A program made the position numbers and the translations under genes. This document shows, piece after piece, positions 1-11,409 of a stretch of DNA of 64,000 nucleotides; positions within the stretch are counted from its first letter, which is position 1, and every line of letters begins with the position of its first letter. Under the pieces are notes generated by a model, which did no database searches, was not told the origin of the DNA, and saw only the letters and a program-made list of their open reading frames with translations. Origin of the DNA: Synaphobranchus kaupii (taxonomy: Eukaryota > Chordata > Actinopteri > Anguilliformes > Synaphobranchidae); the NCBI GenBank assembly GCA_029718625.1, contig CM056377.1, positions 107,086,585 to 107,150,584 on the forward strand, read 5' to 3'.

Positions 1-993
1 TGGGGCTGTACAACTATAGTAAACTTCAGGTTTCTAAACTGAAGGGAACAAACTGAATTCCACTGCGAATTGCCCACAATACAAACTACTTTTTTTCATT
101 TGTCCTCTAACACATTCTCCTCCTGCGCTCAGCTTGGGCATGGGAGAAGTGAAATAACAACAGTGTTGTTGGCAGAAAGTTTGTGAATTTTGCCATTTTC
201 ACATAAGCAGAGCGCCACTTCTACATGTGTGACAGGCAGTGATGTGTGGAGTGCATTCTCTCGTAATGAAATCAGCCACTGTCTGAAAGGGGACACCAGA
301 CTGTATCTGTGGTTAATTCAGAAACCGCGCATGCTTTCGCTGGGCTGGTCCTGTTTCACACAAAGTCTGGAGAGACCCGAGCCTTCAGCGCCTCATTTCT
401 TATTTCATTACCGCCTGTCACAAAGAAACCGAACGTTCCTCAGCCAAACAAAAGAGCCGTGGCACGTGCTATTAAAGTGCCCTGAATGGAAGTAAAATAA
501 GTAAGAAAAGAAGCAATAAGCATTTCAACACACTGCAAAAACCAAAAAAATAAGACTGTCTTAACAAGTGCCTTAATCTTTTTTTTTCTCTCAAGTAGTA
601 AATTAGCTTGTTAAGTTTTTTGCATGACAAGTGAAAATATCTTACTGCATTGGCAAATCTTGAAATGAGTCAAGAAACTGGCTCACTTCAATGGCATCAT
701 CTTTTTGTCATCTTTTTGATGAAATAAGTACTAGAAGTAGAAATAAGATTTTAAGATTTCTAAATACAAGACTAAAAAATACTTGTTGAGATTTAATCAT
801 TTTTGTCCTAAGCACTAATGGTGTGCCTCTGAGAAAGAATCTGGCAGCACTGGGACTCTTGTACACTAACCCTGGGCTCCTCTCCCATTGACCATGCACA
901 CTCACCCATCAGAGGAGGACATGCACTGCTGTATTATCCCTGACAGACTGGACCCCCCTACACCCACACCCACACCCTGCCCAGTGAGAGTAC
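1..993 (-). other. bcar3: bcar3 intron after the first SH2 exon (partial)
   Basis: This is intron sequence following the donor GTACTC at 993-988 on the minus strand; the next SH2 exon is not in the window. Apart from an interspersed repeat at about 531-795 I see nothing functional. The open frames here have no recognisable domain. Confidence 0.8.
531..795. repeat. Interspersed repeat, copy 1 (CACTGCAAAAA family)
   Basis: The stretch begins with CACTGCAAAAACC and later carries GATTTTAAG, TACAAGACTAAAA and ACTTGTT blocks. The same blocks occur in the same order at about 26340-26610, so this is a dispersed repeat present twice in the window. A CACTGCAAAAA end is reminiscent of non-autonomous hAT-type elements in fish, but no matching opposite end or target duplication was identified. 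Confidence 0.45.
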
Positions 994-1122
994 CTGTCTG
1001 GGGATGGCTCCGTGGTACCAGGCGTGACTGCGAGGCTCTTCACAGGCCAGCTTCAGCTCTTCCTCCAGCTCCTTGCGTAACTTCTCCGGAGGACCCTCCA
1101 TGATATACTTGTCCCGAGAGAA
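994..1122 (-). CDS. bcar3: bcar3 exon: linker and start of the SH2 domain
   Basis: This 43-codon, phase 0/0 exon belongs to BCAR3, an NSP-family adaptor that couples phosphotyrosine signals to p130Cas (BCAR1) at focal adhesions. The minus strand shows acceptor ACGTGCAG before TTCTCTCGG and donor CAG/GTACTC. It encodes FSRDKYIMEG, then the acidic helix KLRKELEEELKL, then SHAWYHGAIPRQ, which is the opening of an SH2 domain including the conserved Trp and the Arg of IPR (alpha-A2). SH2D3C has a similar junction, but the upstream exons fit BCAR3. An Ala occupies the site where I recall Arg (GRIPR) in human BCAR3. The phosphotyrosine-binding FLVRDS block lies in the next exon, outside the window. 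Confidence 0.95.
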
Positions 1123-1170
1123 CTGCACGTAAATGGGAACAACAAGCCCTTTTAGTGCCCTCACAGCCAT
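1123..1170 (-). CDS. bcar3: Possible alternative bcar3 start reading into the SH2 exon
   Basis: The intron just upstream of the SH2 exon is open for 16 codons in the exon's own frame and begins MAVRALKGLVVPIYVQ before FSRDKY. The ATG sits in a strong context (GCCATGG) and an in-frame TGA lies five codons upstream, so the frame has a defined start. If transcription began just upstream, this would make an N-terminally short BCAR3 without any splice. It could equally be chance, since the acceptor at 1123 is needed for the other isoforms and 16 stop-free codons are not rare. Confidence 0.35.
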
Positions 1171-1311
1171 GGCTGAACTGTGAGCTCAGTGTATGAGAGA
1201 GAGCGTGTGTGTGTGTGTGTGTACGTGTGTGTCGGGACACCTCTACTTTCTCAGTCCCTCTCTTTGTCTTTGCCTGGGAGTGTTTTAGAGTTCTCCTCCC
1301 TTCTTCCCACA

Positions 1312-1326
1312 CCGCCCTCTGATTGG
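1312..1326 (-). promoter_or_regulatory. CCAAT box and GC box, possible minor promoter
   Basis: On the minus strand GGCCAATCAGAGGGCGG places a CCAAT box directly upstream of a GC box, about 140 bp upstream of the ATG at 1170. The surrounding 1290-1440 region is pyrimidine-rich on the plus strand with a few CpGs. Promoter use is inference from motifs only. Confidence 0.3.
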
Positions 1327-1330
1327 CCGA

Positions 1331-4300
1331 GGCCTCTACCTGCCCTCTGTGATGTCCGCCCCCCTCTACCTGCCCTCCCTGACTCCTGTCAGTCCCTCCG
1401 CTGTCCTGCCCCACCGGGGGCTCCTCCCTCACCTGGTGAGCGCAATCAGTGTGTGACACACAGGAAGCCACTGCACTGCGCTGCAGTGTGACTCACACAC
1501 AGTTCCTTTGTGATTAGCGAACAGGACAAACACACCTTTGCCCAGAGCGGGCTGGGAAAAAAAGGAACTAGTTCTGAAGGCTCGGGCTGGGGGTGTCACT
1601 TCCCATCCAGAGATGAGAGATCATAATCACTTACTGGAAAAGACCTATGCCAGCCTCCTGTTGCTGTGCTGTCAGTTGGATCTCGCAATTTGTTTCCCAG
1701 TGTTTGCCTACCTGCCTTACCGATGAGCACATCTCTTTCATGGATCCGAGCAGCGCTTCTCTTTCTTAGATTAATTGGATTTCATAGTTTCGCATTCATA
1801 ATCATTTTGAGACATGATCACAAGAAACAGTAGTGCTTACTCGGCACTGTCCTTTCTTGCCAGTCTTTTCATTTAATTAGGAAGGGTGGTTTACTAATGC
1901 AGATAGAGATATATAAACACAGATACGCACTCCCCAAGGCCTCCATAAATAGGCACTGTTCCCATATTCTACTCTGGTGCTTTTTTTAATGATCTCTGAG
2001 ATGAGAAAAATGGCCTCCGGAGGAAATTTTCACGCGGTGAGTTTAGAGCCAGGGTGCTGGATCAGCTTGATCTTGGGGAACCCGCGGCCCTCTAGCAGCA
2101 CGATCATCATCCGACGGAAGGGGGGGGGGGGCTAAGGCCTCATTGACTTAAAGTGGGACCGGTGACCGGAAAGGGTTATTACATTACATTAACCCAATAC
2201 TCTCTCCAGCACCATAAGCAACCCAATATTTTAATGCTGTAGCATAAAGGTATTATATTACTTCCCGTTTTATATGCTCTTTCTCACAATTTGCCCAATA
2301 GATACTCTTCTAGTGCCTTGTGGGGACAAAATGTCTCTTAAAATGTATTTACACTAATATTCGACATTCTAATAGTTGACGGTTATGATTTGTCTCGATG
2401 TTTTCTGCCTCCCTAACTCCCTAAGTGTCAAGCGAACATCAAATGCAACGGTCAAAGAAGGTCTCCGGTCAAGAGACATGCATTGGCAAGGGAAGTCGGT
2501 TGTAACGATTTTCTCGTGTGCTGGATTTCACTCAGTGCTCTGGGTGATGGCGTATTGATCTGTACACTGGTATTGACTTTCCAGGGAAACGCACTGGGTG
2601 CTGACTGCTGACCATGGTCTAATCAGACTGCTAAGGGGGAAACAAAATGGATCACAACTTGCATGGTTTTCAGCAGGTTTCCCAGTAAATGCAGTGCGAA
2701 CGAGGTCTAAACACATGGGTGAAGGCTTTGGCTTGTTTTTTTAGATGAGATGAAATGTACGGTATGCACACTCTTTGGCCTCAGTGACCAAAACTCCCTG
2801 TTGTAAGAGCAGTGTATTATTCTGTCCAATGAACAGCTAAATCTCTTTAACCAAGATCTAAATTTGTCTGGCCGAACTTTAACTTTTCTCTAGAGGGAGT
2901 AAGTGCAGGATTGTGAAGTTTTGTTTTCTGTTGTGGTCAACACGATTATACGCCAGATAAAGCTGCCGCAAGATCTCAGGAAACCGTTTATTGTTTTCAA
3001 GAGGGGAAAAACAGTTCTGGAAAGTCCACCATAAATTATAGTAATACTCTGGTGTTTATTTTAACACGGGACTAATTTAGATAAACTAACTCACTGTCAA
3101 CAATAAGATTGTTCTTGCTATATTTTTTTATTATCTAGCTGTATTTGACTGTGCGGGTCCCTCCAAATCATCCGATTAAAACAAGTTTTATGGCTTGATT
3201 AGCTTGATTGTAAAAAAAAATATTAAAAAGTCAGACTTAATTATAAAGCAGTGGGTACTTGTCAGACAGTTATTGAAAGCAAGGTCTTGTTGGTGCTTGT
3301 TGGCTGGAGTGAGGTCTGCATAAAGAAACCTACACCCACAGAGGAAGAAGGGCACGTACATACACACAAACAGAGGCACACACAGTCATATTGAAACTGA
3401 TGGACTCTGTATGATTAATTGTTTACAAACACCATGCACATAGAACTACGTAGGAACGATTTGATTACTAAATTTCCTCACTCAAAGCTCCGCCCAGTCG
3501 ACAGACTCCACAGGGACCCATGTAAAGGTAAGCACTCTGTTTCTAACGTTAATTGAACGCAGGACAGGCAGGTGATAGGAGGCCTGCTGGCTGCTGTCAG
3601 AGGCTTCATCCTTCACCGGGACTGATGAGATGCCACTCTCTCCCCCATTCCTCCCTGTAGGGCTCCTTCCCTTGGACAGAGCCCGACTGCCTGTCTGCAG
3701 TCATCCGAAATAAGGCCACCTCTCCAGGGGCTTCCAGCTCAACCATGTTGTTTCACAAAATAGCACCAGGCAGAGACGACTGAAATACTGGGAGGAATTG
3801 GTCCAGCATTAAGCAGCCCTTAAATAGCAGCATAACTTAAAGTACATTTAAGAAGGGCAGAGAGAATATATCACCCGTTCTTGAGAATTGGGACAAAACT
3901 TTTTTTGTTTTTTGTTTTTTACACTTCAATTATGCTGGGAAAATATATTTGGTAGATCAAAGTCTTGGTTGTTAAACCCTGTAAATGGTTTATTTTTTTC
4001 TTAAATATCACTTTTTTGCTATTCTGAGTCTGACATTCACACAGGACTCCCATTATAAAAAGGTAGGTTTGCTAGATAAAACAGATGTTTCAGCTAGAAA
4101 AAAACAAGTTATCAATGTTTTAAATTACCTCTGTCAGCATAGACGTCACCTCCATCAGATAAAATAATTGAGTTGACAAAATGTTGTATTTTCTCATTTC
4201 ACAGCATAGCCGTAGTGAGTAGCCATTTTATTTTTCTCAGTTGCTAAGAGGTCTCTTCATGCAAGTGAAAACACACATTTTTAAACCATAATTTTGTTTT

Positions 4301-6680
4301 GATTTAGAAGGGAGATGGAGTTGACCAGTTATGTTTGAGACAATGCTGATCGCAATATTATTTATTGAATTTTTCAAAATGTGGACAAGTGACCTTGCTT
4401 CCTTGTGAAACCAAGGACTGAGTCAGGGGTCAGATGTGGCTGACCCTTTTTATAACTGAATAAATTGGTAGGACAATTTTTGGTAGGACATGATTTATCC
4501 CAATTCTCAAGAATGGGTGATATGCATACATACATACAGTACATACATACATACATACAGACACACACACACAAGTTATTGCTGGAACATATTCATGTAA
4601 GAGATGCCTTTTTGATCATTAAGAAATATCTTAAATATCGAATGCTACATTGACTCAAGACAGTTTAATTGAATGAGCAAAGTGTTTAAGTGAACTGAAC
4701 GTTCATGGCTCTGGAAAGAGAACAGTGTTCTCTCAACATCGTCCTTTTCAGAGGGAACTATGTTTGAGAGCCACTAAACGAGTGAAGAAGTTGTTGGCGC
4801 CAAGGATGCATGCGCACGGTTCTGGTACAGTGGGGATTTGTCTTTCTGCTGATCTGATCACCTCTCTGATTCAGCAGTGTAGCCAAGCTGTCATATTTGA
4901 TCACCTCACCATACACTACCCAGCTCTCTATTTGGTTTCATTACTTTGGATGTGTGCCACTTAATCGATAGCTTTCTCATAGCTTTTAGGGGTGAGTCAT
5001 ACTGTAGTTTTCAGGTCCTGTGTTTTTCATTACCAGCAGGGGTTGGGAATTAGGATTGCGTTAGGCTATGAGAAAAGCTATGAGGTCAGTCTCATATCTC
5101 ACTCAGCTTGTGTGTTACTGCACTCTTGTCATTCCACTGGTGGCAGACGCATGTTGTTCCCACGACGACCGGTGACCAGAGTGGCCTCTACGTGTCTCAG
5201 CTGTAGCAGAGCGTGCAGCGCTCGCCGTATGAACGTGCCTTTTCTTTGTGTTAAGGGAACACGGGAACGCCTGGGTGCCGGTATGCTCCCTACATTCCAG
5301 GCCTAATTCCCTCCATTACACCGGAACAGACTGATTCACGTTAACACCACAGATAACACAAGCTGTTCCGAATGGCACAACCACATTACAATCGTGACCA
5401 CAGGCATGTACAGCAAGCTGGGTAAGGTCTCAGCTTTTTGTGATGTAAAATATTAAGATCGGGATGTCTGGGGATTTGCAGTGCTGTTGTACAGTGTGGT
5501 GCAAACGTGCTAGCTTTACACTCCAGAATCAAACAAAAATCTTAAAAGCTAGGGGGATCAGAATGCTTTGAAGATTCACCCCTATATGGAGGTTTATCCC
5601 TATATGCTGCCACACCCCTCCCTTCATATGAGTATTTCTGTGTATATGCAATATTTATAGTAGCTGACAATCCCAGGCCTCAGCCCTGTTTGAAAATAGA
5701 CCCACATAACGCTGGCATCGTAATCACGAATGGGAGGTGCGACTTCTCTACACAGAAACTTACAGGCCAAACCACCGCCACCATGCCACTAATTGCCATG
5801 ACCACACAGCACACATATTTACACAGGCTGAGAATATCACCTGTGTCAGAACTTTGTTTTCTGTTAGTTTGGCTTTTTTTCAGAAGTGTTAAAAACAGCC
5901 TTTGTAAAAGCACCACACCGCTCCACCGCTTTCATGAACTAAAACATCCGCCTGAATGGCTTTTTCCATCAATTAAAACCACACGTATTTTTCACCCAAA
6001 GTTAAGAGTTCGAGCCAATCTCTGGGATTTTCTTGTACTGTTATTTGTTACTTTTATTGTTCCAGTGCAATTATGACAGCTTGGCTGTTCTCTGCATTCC
6101 TTCAGCAGTAAGTAATCCTGAAAGATTACGGTTGGCTGCAGTGCACTAATAAACTCTGAACCTGGGTATAAAAATAGCACGTGCATAATCATTCAAGCAG
6201 GGCCCGATAACCTCATGACCACATTTAATTCCTTGGTAAGGCAAAGACACATTCACAGCACATTTTCGAGTCAAATCGATCACCTAAACGCTGCACCTTT
6301 ACATAAACCGGTCGTTTATAACTTGCGACGCGCACATTATCGCATCGCGTGTGGATGATTGATTATGACGTTTCTTTTTTAAGGACTTTCTGTTGGTGTC
6401 TGCGCCATCATCTCTGACACCCCTCTGCTAAGCGCTATTATTAATCATTGCAGTGTGACGTGCCACTGTTTTATTTGTAGTACATCATCCCTGGAGTGAT
6501 GTGTAATGGCATCTGCCTTCAAGGCACAACCTTGAGCAGGGCCCTTAGATAGCAGCGGTAGGAGGACAGCAGTTGTAATACAAAGCTTTGGCAGTAGCTG
6601 CTAGACCTGATGCTGACCCGCCTCGCAGTGGCCTCTGGAGGGTGTTTCATTGCTCCATCTGTTGGGATGTTTTCTCCCTT
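1331..6680 (-). other. bcar3 intron interior, no genes seen
   Basis: This is ordinary AT-rich intron sequence. A CATA/TACA microsatellite lies at about 4524-4575. A run of G is present at about 2119-2130. I found no exon with recognisable protein homology and no RNA gene. Confidence 0.6.
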
Positions 6681-6816
6681 ATGGGAAAGGGTTTCCTATC
6701 TAATTGGATATAATTAAGAGGAAATGGCGGATGTCTTTAGTGAGCAATTTTGCGAGAGACAGCCCCGCTCTTTGAGCTCCCGTTCTGTGCCAAAGATATT
6801 ATCTGTGGCTTGTTGC

Positions 6817-6823
6817 TATAAAA
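6817..6823 (+). promoter_or_regulatory. TATA-like box upstream of a small plus-strand ORF
   Basis: TATAAAA occurs 70 bp before an ATG with a good context (GCGATGG at 6893), with ATTGG about 115 bp further upstream. The spacing suits a transcription start near 6850. This is motif evidence only. Confidence 0.25.
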
Positions 6824-6892
6824 TGCAACGGAGAGGAAGATTTAAGTTTCTGCTCTTGCACTATCTCCCGCTCTCTTTTCTTTGTGTTCGCG

Positions 6893-7075
6893 ATGGACTC
6901 TCGTTATTCTCACTCTTTCTCATATCCGAAACCTCCCGTTGAGCTGGGAGACTTTGTGGTCCTCCCAGCAACTTTACCGGGCCAATCCTGGTCCGGGAGA
7001 GCCAAAGGGTCTGTGTCTGGTTTTTGTTTTCACCTTAAATACATCAACCACTTTAAACCCAAGAAACCAGGCGAG
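6893..7075 (+). CDS. Candidate unrecognised first coding exon inside a bcar3 intron
   Basis: A plus-strand ORF starts at ATG 6893 (purine at -3, G at +4) and runs exactly 61 codons to GGCGAG followed by the donor GTGAGT, ending in phase 0. It encodes a protein starting MDSRYSHSFS and ending HFKPKKPGE. No signal peptide, membrane segment or domain that I know is visible. The combination of TATA box, start context and donor is suggestive, but each part is short and no downstream exon was found. It may be a nested gene, a non-coding transcript or chance. Confidence 0.2.
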
Positions 7076-8318
7076 GTGAGTTATCTATGTAATCTACTGC
7101 TTTAATTGATCAATTGCAGGGTAACAACAAAAACCAGCAGACCCTGCAGCTCTCCATGACATGGGTTGGCCACCTCTGAACCATACAATCAGAAGAAGCT
7201 TTCCACATAATGATCCTGGATAGAAATTATGCTCTTTTTCATCCCTTTACAAGTAATCCTCTTTATGTTCTACCTGCATTATTAATCCTGGACGGCACAT
7301 AATGTAAACGGTCACAAGCCGGGAGGCAGCAGGACACGGTGGGGATTATGTGGGGTTAACACAGCCGGGCGCCACGTACACTACCCACCTCTCCCATGGA
7401 GCTTTCGTGTAGCGGCGCGGCAAATTATTTACACGGACATGTACAATTATAAGCAATTATATTCACACGCCATGTTTGTTTGGCTTCCTGTGGGACTTGG
7501 GGACGTGTCCAAATTGGTGTGTGGGTAGGGGGGTGGGTGGGGGCAGGAACCCACAGTCCCCTCAAAACCCTGTCCCTCTGGTTCACAAAGCTCATAATGA
7601 GTAAATTAGGAGGGCTTTCATGACCGCGAACGTGTATCCGTCTCATCTGCGACGGTTTCCTGGAAGGGCCGTGTCTATGCGGTCTCACCCTTCCTGTCTG
7701 AGGATAAACAGTGAGGGCCATCTCTGTATCGCATCTTACTGCTCTCCGCCCCCACGGACCTGGCCCTTTCTCCGCCGAGGTTATTCGCCCGTGCTCCTCG
7801 CCACGTTCTCGTGCACCCACGAGTTCAAGGCGTGGCACCCAGGGGCTGGGGCGGGAAACATTTTCCTTTCATTCTGCCAAATGACTTCAAAGTTTTCTGG
7901 ACCCAGTTAAATAAAACTTCTTTAGCCATTCTTCCAAACGATGAAGATTTTCGAGCTGTGGCCGTCCTCCAGGGAGGGCTTTGTCCTGTCATTGAACGAC
8001 GTAGGGTATGAGCGGAGCTTTTCGGTGCACCTCTGCTCTGTTAATTCAGCATCTTCCTCTAACACAGTGCCCTGCCCTCCCCTCGCGTAAGCCCCAATCA
8101 CAGAGAGTAGTTCAGGGCTCATGGGGACAGCACACAGGAGGGATTAGGGCCCCAGTGCAGCTGTGCACAATTCTTTTATTGTGCCCTCAGGCGCTACACA
8201 TTTGTACCACAGGGAGAAAGGCTTAGGCCTGTGGATACTGGGACCCTCGAAGAAAGGTTTCCTTGAAAAGAGAGCCTGAGGAAGTGTGCAGAGGGTGTGG
8301 GAGAGGTGGGGAGGGAGC

Positions 8319-8352
8319 GGGGGGGGGGGGGGGGGGGGGGGGTGGGGGGGGG
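8319..8352. repeat. Poly-G tract
   Basis: A run of about 33 G is interrupted by a single T at 8343. It may form quadruplex structures and is prone to sequencing and assembly error. Confidence 0.9.
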
Positions 8353-8472
8353 TAAAACAAGATGGCCAAATTAAGACAAGCATGGTTTCAGGGCTCATGC
8401 GCACATCTGTCCGTAGGACACTGGGGATTTTCAGTCACTGGTCCATCAAAGCGAAGCGCTGAACTCCAGTCT

Positions 8473-8597
8473 GAGAATGCTAATTTTAGAGCATGCTGAA
8501 TTTAGAGAATGTTGAATTTAGAGAATGCTGAATTTAGAGAATGCTGAATTTAGGGAATGCTGAATTTAGAGAATGCTGAATTTAGAGAATGCTGAAT
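8473..8597. repeat. 16-bp minisatellite, about 8 copies
   Basis: The unit GAGAATGCTGAATTTA is repeated in tandem with a few substitutions (GTTGAA, GGGAAT and GCATGC variants). The outer copies are the most diverged. No coding meaning. Confidence 0.9.
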
Positions 8598-9904
8598 GCA
8601 CTGTTCATCTGACTTACAGCAGGATCAAAGCAGGTGAGGAGATGTGGCTCTGTGGGGTACTGATGTAGCCGCCTGGCCAGGGAGCACAGTAAGACTGCAT
8701 GCTGAAAGGCAGCGGGCCATTTTATCCCTCCTTACAGGGGACTATGGCTTTCCTCACAGATGTGCCAGTAAAACTGATAAAACTGGGTGTCATATGCCCA
8801 AGAAATAAATGAAAGAGAGGTCTCTAACTCCTGGACAGAGCGGCAATTGCAGAACTGCCCTTACATTTCCGGCCATTTCTTGTTCCGTTTTCCCCGTCTG
8901 CACTGAATGACCCCCATCCATCAGGCCCAACACTGTGCACACTGTTACATCTTGACCCCCGTGTTCATCTGGCGAGGGCCAAAGAAATTAAGGTTTCCAT
9001 GACAACCTTCAGCTATTTTAAGAATATGTTTAAAAAAAAAAAAAAGAAAACAGAAGAAACTGCTTTACTAAGTTCCAGGCCTCTCTCGGACCCTGCGGAC
9101 CCCACCACCAGACGAGAGGAATAACAAACTTTCCGCTATTTCTGTACAAAATCGTTCCAGATTCCAAACCGCACAAACACACTCACACATACACGCACTC
9201 ACACATCGACAAGCCTTCCAGTTTCAATAATGATCAGGCAAACTGGTGGACAAAAATCAATGAGCGCATTTCTGACACTGAACAATCACACTTACTGAGT
9301 TATTGAATAGTGCGGAGCCTGACACTTAGATATAGAGATGCCACATGTCCATTACCATCACATCAACACTTAATCAAATATGTATTAAAGGCAGTGATCC
9401 TTCTTTAAAAAGGGAAAAATTATTAATTATATTTGCCCGTTTCTTTACTTTTACTGTTTCAAAACCAAATAAATGTATATGCAACAAAAGCAGCTGAGAT
9501 CTTCTGTAAGTCTTATTAGCATTATTCTGAACTGAAAGACAGCTTAATTTCTTATCTTTAACATACTGCTATTAATATTCAATGTATATTTGTCAATCTC
9601 TAGCCCATCTGTGACACCACAGTCCTGCTTATATTACAGCACTGTACCATTTCTATAAATGCACAAGGAACTGTTATAGAGCTTTTCTATTTCCAGACTC
9701 CAAATCCAGTTTGCTTACTGCTACTTTAGTCATCCCACGTAATGTGAACTCATTCAGTGACATAGACATAATACAAAATGACATCATGAAGAACTCCTAA
9801 ACATGCAAACAGGGCCTAGGTAATTAATCAAATGAATTCTAATTCACTAATTCAGGGCAAGACAAAAATGTATGCATGAATTCTCTCTCGCTCTCTCTAT
9901 TTCT

Positions 9905-10465
<561 letters not shown>

Positions 10466-10793
10466 TAAGGATCAGTCCCACATCCAGCACACAGGCTCCT
10501 TTCACACAACACAAGAACATTGTGAGAAGTACTTATTGATATATGAAAAATGATATATCACACACCGTATGGCACATTACATTTAGTACAGTGTGCATTG
10601 ACAGATCCCAGGGCACAGTTTGAAGGCATGTATTAAATCTCTGCTTCACCCCCTACTTCTCTATACTTCACATAAGTATAGTACTGCAGTGCACGCTAAC
10701 AAATCCAGCAGGTTCAGACCTGAGGGTTTGAAAGGAAGACACACAGACCCTGTGATGGACACTGGAGGTGGGATGGGAACCTCTGCCGCTCAC

Positions 10794-10877
10794 CTTGGCT
10801 CCGATGACAGAACCCTTCTGATAGAAGCAGCACAGGGCCGCCGTTAGCGTCCGCAGCACGCTGCATCTCTCCGACAT
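10794..10877 (-). CDS. bcar3: Alternative first coding exon of bcar3
   Basis: A 28-codon minus-strand exon begins MSERCSVLRT and ends KGSVIGAK immediately before a strong donor, AAG/GTGAGC. It ends in phase 0, exactly what the SH2 exon at 1122-994 requires, so splicing gives VIGAK then FSRDKY and skips the SAM, canonical and 46-nt exons. The ATG has A at -3, and an in-frame TGA lies five codons upstream. CpG-rich DNA with a TATA-like element lies directly upstream. The peptide has a mildly hydrophobic, Cys-containing centre (TAALCCFY), which could be a lipidation or membrane-association site; that is speculation. NSP-family genes are known to use alternative first exons (for example the two Chat forms of SH2D3C). 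Confidence 0.7.
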
Positions 10878-11210
10878 CTTTCGGGTCTCTCAGCTCCGCC
10901 GAAACTCTCACTCAATGAAACAGCCAAAGAGGCGACGGTGATCTCACGAGCCCTCCGCTCCGCACAGAGGATCTCAGCGGTCAGCTCCCCGTGTGGGCAT
11001 GCTACTCGCTCTGTCTGGCTCTCCCCCTGCCGCTACGCGCGCGCGCTACACCACGCTGGTCCTTTCAGCACTGCCTCTCCATGTATGGAGCGCTAGAATC
11101 CCCATGTGATCCGTCTCTCCCGCAAATGAAATCTTAGCCATCTGGGAGCGCTCCTAACCCCACGCCCCTTATAATTCCCAGCACTCCAGCCGCTGCAGAG
11201 AGAGTGAGAG
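10878..11210 (-). promoter_or_regulatory. bcar3: CpG-rich promoter of the short bcar3 isoform
   Basis: This block is much richer in CpG than its surroundings, including an alternating CG run near 11036-11044. On the minus strand AATTATAAGGGGCGTGG near 11160-11176 combines a TATA-like element with a GC box, which would place transcription start near 11140 and a 5' UTR of about 260 nt before the ATG at 10877. A GA-rich stretch follows at 11200-11232. Confidence 0.55.
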
Positions 11211-11379
11211 AAAGAGAGAGGGGAGGGGAGAGTGGACTTGTGTTTTCTGTAGCCCCCTTTCCATAAGAATGTTCCTCCCTTGGCGACGCTCTGATTAGCG
11301 GACTGTTTCTGTGAATACCTTCGTGTGACAGGCTGTATTCTTCACCGCGACTATGGCGCTAAATAGCGTGAATCCATTT

Positions 11380-11406
11380 CCCCCCCCCCCCCCCCTTTTT
11401 TTTTTT
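11380..11406. repeat. C16-T11 tract
   Basis: Sixteen C are followed directly by eleven T, a pure pyrimidine tract just beyond the CpG-rich promoter. It is likely length-polymorphic. Confidence 0.9.
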
Positions 11407-11409
11407 GCT

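Noticed and set aside
1040..1471. 143-codon minus-strand ORF overlapping the SH2 exon
   Set aside because: It is in a different frame from the SH2 coding sequence and includes a GT/CA tract.
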